Part shown: positions 5,094 to 9,898 of the stretch, piece by piece
Position numbering within the stretch: the stretch's first letter is position 1
How the letters are laid out: every line of letters starts with the position of its first letter
DNA from: JAPHTQ01 sp046484535
GTDB lineage: Bacteria; Pseudomonadota; Gammaproteobacteria; Thiohalomonadales; Thiohalomonadaceae
DNA length: 9,898 nt
Direction: 5' to 3'
Assembly: GCA_046484535.1 (NCBI GenBank)
Contig: JAWOIT010000080.1
Location: forward strand, 1 to 9,898
The notes under the pieces: model-generated
The model's input: the letters and a program-made list of their open reading frames with translations, nothing else
Databases searched by the model: none
Told to the model about the DNA's origin: nothing
Position numbers and translations under genes: made by a program

Positions 5094-7778
5094 TTAGTTT
5101 TCACTGGTGTTTTCGGGACCGGCACCTTCCCACCAAAGCCCCGCACTCTTCATAACCTGGACGATAATCAGCGGAATCAGTGAAAAGGTCAGGATCAATG
5201 CCCAGCCGATTCCATCAGGCGGATGCAATGAAAGCACGCCGGACAGGACCGGCAGATATACCGAGGCCAACAACAGGAAGATACCCAGCAGGATTGAAAC
5301 CCACACAAAAGGGGTGGTGGTCACCTCATTGATTAATACCGGAGATGTCGAACTGCGCATATTAAAGACATGCCAAAGCCGGGCGAAGCCGAAGGTCAGG
5401 AAGGAGATGGTGACGGCCTGAGCCGGCACCATGTCAAAGTACAGTAACACGATGGCAAACACGCCGAGTACCGAGCCGGCGATCAGCGCACCATAAGCGA
5501 TAATCGTTATCCAGTGGCGACGCAACAGGATCGGCTCCTGCGCATCAGCCGGCGGTCGCTGCATAATACCTTCTTCGCTGCGGCTCAGGCCGAGGGCCAG
5601 TGCCGGCATGACATCGCTGACGAAATTGATATAGAGGATCTGCAGCGGCAGCAGCGGCAAGGGGGCGGCCACCATGGCGGCGGCGGAAATCGCCAGGATC
5701 TCGCCAAGATTTCCCGACAACAGATAGACGATAAAACGCCGGATGTTATGGAAGATGGTACGTCCATGTTCGATAGCGGTGAGGATCGTGGAAAAAGCAT
5801 CGTCCTTCAGCACCATATCGGCTGCCTCTCGGGCCACCTCGGTGCCGCGTTGTCCCATGGCGATTCCGATATCCGCCTTCTTCAACCCGGGGGCGTCATT
5901 GACCCCATCGCCGGTCATCGCCACGACCCGGCCGGCATCCTGATACAGGCGGATCAGATCGAGTTTCTGTTTGGGCGTAATACGGGCAAATACGGAGCGC
6001 TTCAGCAGGGCGTCGCGCTCCTTATCGCCGAGTGAATCCGGGTCATCGAGATCGATAGTCTCACCGGCATCGCTGTCGTTGTTATCGAGCCCGAGCTCCG
6101 CGGCGATCGCCCTCGCGGTGACCGCATGGTCGCCGGTTCCCATGACCACGCGGATCCCGGCCTCCTGACAGGCCGCCAGGGTCTCCTTTATGCCTGCGCG
6201 AGGCGGGTCATAGAGCCCGGCCAGGGCAACAAGTGTGAGACTTTCGTAGGGCTCTTCTTCGTCGTCGGTTACAATTTTCTCGGCAAGCGCCAGAACACGA
6301 AGACCGTCCGCGGCCAGCTGCTCGCTTTGCGAAAGCCATCTTTCCCGCTCCTCTTTTTCCAGCTGTTTTTCACCGTCAGGGGAGAGGACGCGGGTACATA
6401 CCTCAAGCACCGCCTCAGGCGCCCCCTTCACCGCGACACGAAAACCGTTCGTGTGTTGGTGAAAGGTGGCCATCATCTTGAGGTCGGGATCAAAACTGAC
6501 CTCCCGACTCTCCGGCGACGACTCGAGCAAGCTGTCGCGGGTAATGCCCGCAATACCGGCGCCTTCCAGCAGTGCAATCTCCGTAGGGTCGCCGATCGCC
6601 TGATCTCCCTTGAGATCGGCGTTGTTACACAAGGCGCCGACCTCCAGCGCCGCTTTCAGTGCGGGTGTGTCGCCCGGGGACACGGTTTTTCCATCCTGCC
6701 TGAAACCGGGCTCATCCACATCGGCGCGCTCCACCGTTCCCTGCGCCATCACGAGACGGTCCAGGGTCATGTGATTTTCCGTGAGGGTGCCGGTTTTGTC
6801 GGTGAAGATCAGATCAACGGCTCCCAGCGTCTCGACGGATGAGAGCTGTTTTACCAGTGCATTGCGTCGCACCATGCGCCGGATGCCCTTGGTGAGGGCA
6901 AGCGTGGCGACCACGGGCAGTCCCTCCGGTACGGCGGCAATCGCCATGGCCAGGGCGGTCTCCAGCATCAGCACCAGGCTTTTGCCCGCCAGCAGACCGA
7001 CACCGAGCACAACAACAGCCACAGCCAGCGTCAGCCAGACCAGCCGCCGGCCCAGCGCATCCAGGCGCTTCTCAAGCGGGGTACGTTTCTGCTCGGCCGC
7101 TTCCACCAGACTGGAAATGTGGCCAATCTCGGTATCCATACCGGTGCCGGTGACCACACCGGGTCCCGAACCCTGCGTAACCGCCGTGCCCTTGAAGGCC
7201 ATGTTGTTGCGGTCGGCCAGGGCAATATCGGTTTCGGCTAACGCCTCGGTGGTTTTGTTAACCGCCTGGGACTCACCGGTCAGGGCCGCTTCGTTGCACT
7301 GCAGCCGGTTGGCTTCGAGCAGGCGAAGGTCGGCGGCGACAATGTCACCGGCTTCCAGCAACACGATATCGCCGGGCACCAGCGCACCCGCCTCCTTTTC
7401 GGCGATCGAACCGTCGCGTTTTACACGAACGGCCACCTTGGTCATCTGCTGCAGTGACTCCATCGCACGGGTAGCCCGCCACTCCATGACAAAGCCGATC
7501 GCGGTATTTACCACCACGGCCGCGCCGATCGCGATTGCCTCGATGGTGCGGTCGAAGAGGGCGGCGGCTATCGCAGCGCCGAGCAGCAGAAGCACGACCA
7601 CGCTTTTTAACTGGTCGAGTAGAACGGCCCAGGCGGCTCGTTTGGCTACCTTACGCAGGCGATTAGGACCGTACTTATCGCGTCGGCGTTGCACTTCCGC
7701 CGCAGAGAGGCCCTTCTCCGCCGAGCTTTTCCGCTCCTCAAGAACCTCTTCCACCGACTGGCGATAGGGCTCGGTCAT
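5094..7778 (-). CDS. Cation-transporting P-type ATPase, P2 (Ca2+-ATPase-like)
   Basis: A complete 894-residue P-type pump of the inner membrane that couples ATP hydrolysis to cation export, most likely Ca2+. Domains in order: N-terminal cation-ATPase segment with KYGPNRL (35-41); M1-M2 (about 55-100); actuator with TGES (167-170); M3-M4 with VPEGLP (283-288); phosphorylation motif DKTGT (Asp327); nucleotide-binding domain with KGAPE (451-455); TGDH (548-551); hinge TGDGVND (622-628); and a C-terminal cation-ATPase domain. SERCA-type site residues are present: Glu285 in M4, Asn690 and Glu693 in M5, Asn718, Ser721 and Asp722 in M6. Arg800 aligns with SERCA Glu908 in M8, as in Listeria LMCA1, which suggests one Ca2+ per cycle. 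The ATG lies five bases after the upstream stop, with AAGGAG eleven bases before it, so it is cotranscribed with the lipid enzyme. Na+ or Mn2+ transport cannot be excluded. Confidence 0.93.
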   Translation of the reverse strand: MTEPYRQSVEEVLEERKSSAEKGLSAAEVQRRRDKYGPNRLRKVAKRAAWAVLLDQLKSVVVLLLLGAAIAAALFDRTIEAIAIGAAVVVNTAIGFVMEWRATRAMESLQQMTKVAVRVKRDGSIAEKEAGALVPGDIVLLEAGDIVAADLRLLEANRLQCNEAALTGESQAVNKTTEALAETDIALADRNNMAFKGTAVTQGSGPGVVTGTGMDTEIGHISSLVEAAEQKRTPLEKRLDALGRRLVWLTLAVAVVVLGVGLLAGKSLVLMLETALAMAIAAVPEGLPVVATLALTKGIRRMVRRNALVKQLSSVETLGAVDLIFTDKTGTLTENHMTLDRLVMAQGTVERADVDEPGFRQDGKTVSPGDTPALKAALEVGALCNNADLKGDQAIGDPTEIALLEGAGIAGITRDSLLESSPESREVSFDPDLKMMATFHQHTNGFRVAVKGAPEAVLEVCTRVLSPDGEKQLEKEERERWLSQSEQLAADGLRVLALAEKIVTDDEEEPYESLTLVALAGLYDPPRAGIKETLAACQEAGIRVVMGTGDHAVTARAIAAELGLDNNDSDAGETIDLDDPDSLGDKERDALLKRSVFARITPKQKLDLIRLYQDAGRVVAMTGDGVNDAPGLKKADIGIAMGQRGTEVAREAADMVLKDDAFSTILTAIEHGRTIFHNIRRFIVYLLSGNLGEILAISAAAMVAAPLPLLPLQILYINFVSDVMPALALGLSRSEEGIMQRPPADAQEPILLRRHWITIIAYGALIAGSVLGVFAIVLLYFDMVPAQAVTISFLTFGFARLWHVFNMRSSTSPVLINEVTTTPFVWVSILLGIFLLLASVYLPVLSGVLSLHPPDGIGWALILTFSLIPLIIVQVMKSAGLWWEGAGPENTSEN

Positions 7779-7783
7779 GGCGC

Positions 7784-9898
7784 TTAAGACTCCTTAACGG
7801 TAGCTCGGGACTGCATCTCAAGTCGGCGCATCTTTTCGTGTAATGCCCCGACGATACGCGCGGATGTGCTATCGCCCGAGCCCTCTTCAGCAAGTTGCCC
7901 CGGATCGAGCGGTTCACCGAAATGGATCGAAACTTTTCCGGGAGAGGGAATGCGCTTACCCGGGGGCATGGCCTTGTGGGTGCCGTGAATCACTACCGGT
8001 ATCACCGGCACGGAAAAGCGTTCCAGTAACAGGCCGATACCGGGGCGAAAGTCTAACAACTCACCGCTTGTCGAGCGCTCCCCTTCGGGAAACCAGATCA
8101 GGCCGTGTTCACGCTCGAGCACCGAGGCGGCCAGAGCCAGGCTGGTGCGTACCCCGCGCCGTGGGTCGATTGGAATGACCCGGGCGATACGGCTGCCGAA
8201 GCGGGTGAGGGGGTTGTTGAAGGCCACCCCTGTCCAACCACTCCAATACAGGGTGTGCAGTTGTACATTAGTCAGCGCTGAAGCCAAGGCGAAGGGATCG
8301 AGAGAGCTGGTATGGTTACAGGCAAGGATGTAGGGGACCTTGTCCGGCAACCGCTCTCTCCCCTCTACCTGGATACGGAACAAACCCTTCATCACTACCC
8401 TGTTTAAGCTATACAAGAGCCCGGCTGTGATCCGGGCTCCGGGGCCACGGGCTTTCAGCCAACGGCGATCCGCGTTGTTGAGCGCCTTTTCGGGTTGCCT
8501 GATTGGATTGGCAACCTCTTCGCCCTGTTTTCCCGCATCGATAAGCTCCCGCAACAGGTCGCGTACTGTCTCGACCCGGCCGATCGCCTGCTCGTCAAGA
8601 TCGACGCCGCTGCGCACACCCAGTTCAAGAGTGAAATTGAGCCACTCGAGGGAGTCCATACCCAGATCGAGTTCAATACTCGAATCAGGGCTGAGCCCCC
8701 GTTTGGGATAGCGCCGCGCCAGCCACTCCCAGGCGCGGAGCGCGCCCGGATAGTCGAGCAGTGCGCGATCCTCCGCCGACATCTGCTCAGGCTCCATGGG
8801 CTTAACCTCGGCCGTCTCACCGCCGCCGGTAATGAGCTCCCGGTAATATTCGGCCAACGCCTTTCGCCGGATCTTGCCCAGGCGGGTACGCGGCAGCAGC
8901 TTGCGGCTAAGGGCGAAGTCGTTGAGTTGTTGATAGGAAGGGAGTTTACGGTTGATCTCATGGATCGCCTGGCGAATGCGCGGCTCGGCGTCGTTTTGAA
9001 TTTCTTTCTCCGGCACGATTAGGGCGACCAGTTTGTCATCGTGTTGCAGGATGCCGATCTCCTTGATCGCCGCATGGCCGGCGTAACGCTCCTCCAGATC
9101 TTCCGGGTTAATGTTCTCGCCTCCGGCAGTGACGATCATCGTCGACACACGACCCGAGAGATGGAGGTAACCGTTCTCGTCCAACCAACCCAAATCACCG
9201 GTACGGAACCAACCGTCTTCAGTAAACGCTTCACGGGTCTGTTCAGGCAGGTTCAGATAGCCTTCAAACACCCCGGGGCCCTGCGCCAGGATCTCCCCAT
9301 CGCTGTTATGTATGCCGGAGCGCATCGTCGTTTTTTTATCGATGCACAACAATACCCCCCGGACCGCTTGACCGACCGTACCGGGGTGTATCTTTCCCGG
9401 CGGGTCGATGGTGAGCAGCGGCGAGGTTTCGGTCAGGCCGTAGCCGACAGCCACCTGCCACCCCAGCGCCTCCAGGTTCCAGGCCAGCTCCTTGTCCAGC
9501 GCTGCACCGCCGCAGGCCAGTACCCTTAGCTTTCCGCCCAGCCGGCGGTGCAAAGGCGCGAAAAACCGCTTGCCAAAATAGAGCCCGAAACGCTGACGAA
9601 AGAACCGGCTCATTATAAGGAGCAGGTTGAACAGGGAACGGGCTATTCTCCCCGACTGCACGACCTTGCCTCGAATCCCCTCGAAAAGGGCGGCGTAGAA
9701 ACGGGGTACGCCGATGATGACATCGGCACGTCCCTCAGAAATGGTCCGCATCAGTTGCGGACCGGTCAATGCGTAGGGGATCATCAGGGTCAAGCCCAAC
9801 CGGATAGGCGCCAGCATGCCGACGACAAAGGGGTAGACATGATGCAGGGGCAGGGGTAGCAGGACACGGTCCGTTTCCCGCGTGATGCCTGACTCCGC
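7784..9898 (-). CDS. Fused acyl-CoA/ACP synthetase - acyl carrier - PlsC acyltransferase, N-terminus outside window
   Basis: The frame is open to the right edge, and the residues before the internal ATG at 9817 (LPLPLHHVYPFVVG) are typical adenylation-domain sequence, so the gene starts beyond the window. Numbering from that ATG: adenylation domain with YGLTETSP (126-133), FEGYLN, TEDGWFRTGDLG (199-210), GENINPEDLEE and the likely catalytic Lys315 in RLGKIRR. A carrier-like domain (about 345-430) follows with LGMDSLEW, Ser389 being the expected phosphopantetheine site. Then comes a PlsC domain (about 490-640) with NHTSSLD (His502, Asp507), FPEGERS (576-582) and VIPVVIHG. It probably activates a fatty acid, holds it on its own carrier domain and transfers it to a lysophospholipid or similar acceptor at the membrane. 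E. coli Aas has the acyltransferase first and no carrier domain, so the order here is reversed. It is first in the visible part of the operon, five bases before the P-type ATPase. Confidence 0.88.
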   Translation of the reverse strand, partial: AESGITRETDRVLLPLPLHHVYPFVVGMLAPIRLGLTLMIPYALTGPQLMRTISEGRADVIIGVPRFYAALFEGIRGKVVQSGRIARSLFNLLLIMSRFFRQRFGLYFGKRFFAPLHRRLGGKLRVLACGGAALDKELAWNLEALGWQVAVGYGLTETSPLLTIDPPGKIHPGTVGQAVRGVLLCIDKKTTMRSGIHNSDGEILAQGPGVFEGYLNLPEQTREAFTEDGWFRTGDLGWLDENGYLHLSGRVSTMIVTAGGENINPEDLEERYAGHAAIKEIGILQHDDKLVALIVPEKEIQNDAEPRIRQAIHEINRKLPSYQQLNDFALSRKLLPRTRLGKIRRKALAEYYRELITGGGETAEVKPMEPEQMSAEDRALLDYPGALRAWEWLARRYPKRGLSPDSSIELDLGMDSLEWLNFTLELGVRSGVDLDEQAIGRVETVRDLLRELIDAGKQGEEVANPIRQPEKALNNADRRWLKARGPGARITAGLLYSLNRVVMKGLFRIQVEGRERLPDKVPYILACNHTSSLDPFALASALTNVQLHTLYWSGWTGVAFNNPLTRFGSRIARVIPIDPRRGVRTSLALAASVLEREHGLIWFPEGERSTSGELLDFRPGIGLLLERFSVPVIPVVIHGTHKAMPPGKRIPSPGKVSIHFGEPLDPGQLAEEGSGDSTSARIVGALHEKMRRLEMQSRATVKES
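7994..8001. repeat. TACCGGTA palindrome inside the PlsC coding region
   Basis: A fourth copy of the 8-bp palindrome found near the dodecin and DUF502 genes. Here it lies in codons of the PlsC domain, so a regulatory role is less likely. Confidence 0.25.

Noticed and set aside
6781..7767. Long plus-strand open frame (328 codons) opposite the P-type ATPase
   Set aside because: It is antisense to a fully recognisable gene, is rich in Ser/Arg/Ala low-complexity sequence, and matches no family; typical of GC-rich antisense frames. The same holds for the antisense frames at 5514-6035, 6126-6842, 8495-9022 and 9041-9529.

Overview
The window is chromosomal DNA of moderately high GC content from a Gram-negative bacterium, most likely an environmental gammaproteobacterium. 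The evidence is the gene repertoire (dodecin, PfpI-type protein, DUF72, CapA, DUF502, DUF3775, an AtpR-like membrane protein, a P2-type ATPase and a fused acyl-activating/acyltransferase enzyme) and clear AGGAG-type ribosome binding sites. No species can be named from the sequence. There are no RNA genes, insertion sequences, phage genes or CRISPR arrays.

Left part (1-3250). The window opens with the last 50 codons of a protein that ends like the C-terminal dimerisation domain of sulfite-oxidase-type molybdopterin enzymes. It continues on the plus strand with a 66-residue dodecin (flavin storage) and a PfpI/DJ-1 family protein. A DUF72 protein on the minus strand faces the PfpI gene tail to tail. 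It shares a 110-base divergent intergenic region with a CapA-family metallophosphatase-like protein on the plus strand.

Middle part (3251-4745). A DUF3775 protein (minus) lies tail to tail with the CapA gene. After a 310-base AT-richer gap comes a DUF502 membrane protein (plus), then a 168-base region with inverted repeats between convergent genes.

Right part (4681-9898). One minus-strand operon fills the rest, read from right to left. First is a large fused enzyme that runs off the window's right end: acyl-CoA/ACP-synthetase-type adenylation domain, then a carrier-protein-like domain with an intact attachment serine, then a PlsC acyltransferase. Five bases downstream is a complete 894-residue Ca2+-type P-type ATPase, and 48 bases after that an AtpR-like three-helix membrane protein. 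The AtpR-like gene overlaps a 22-codon reading frame by four bases (ATGA). That small frame has a strong ribosome binding site, and its first ten residues resemble the start of subunit a of the Na+-type (N-) ATPase. The arrangement suggests either the scar of an N-ATPase operon or an AtpR-like protein recruited to a P-type pump.

Most noteworthy are the three-domain lipid enzyme coupled to a cation pump, the pump's Arg in place of the SERCA M8 glutamate, the orphan atpR with its coupled mini-ORF, and four copies of the palindrome TACCGGTA, two of them outside coding sequence. Much of the rest is ordinary housekeeping or accessory gene content.
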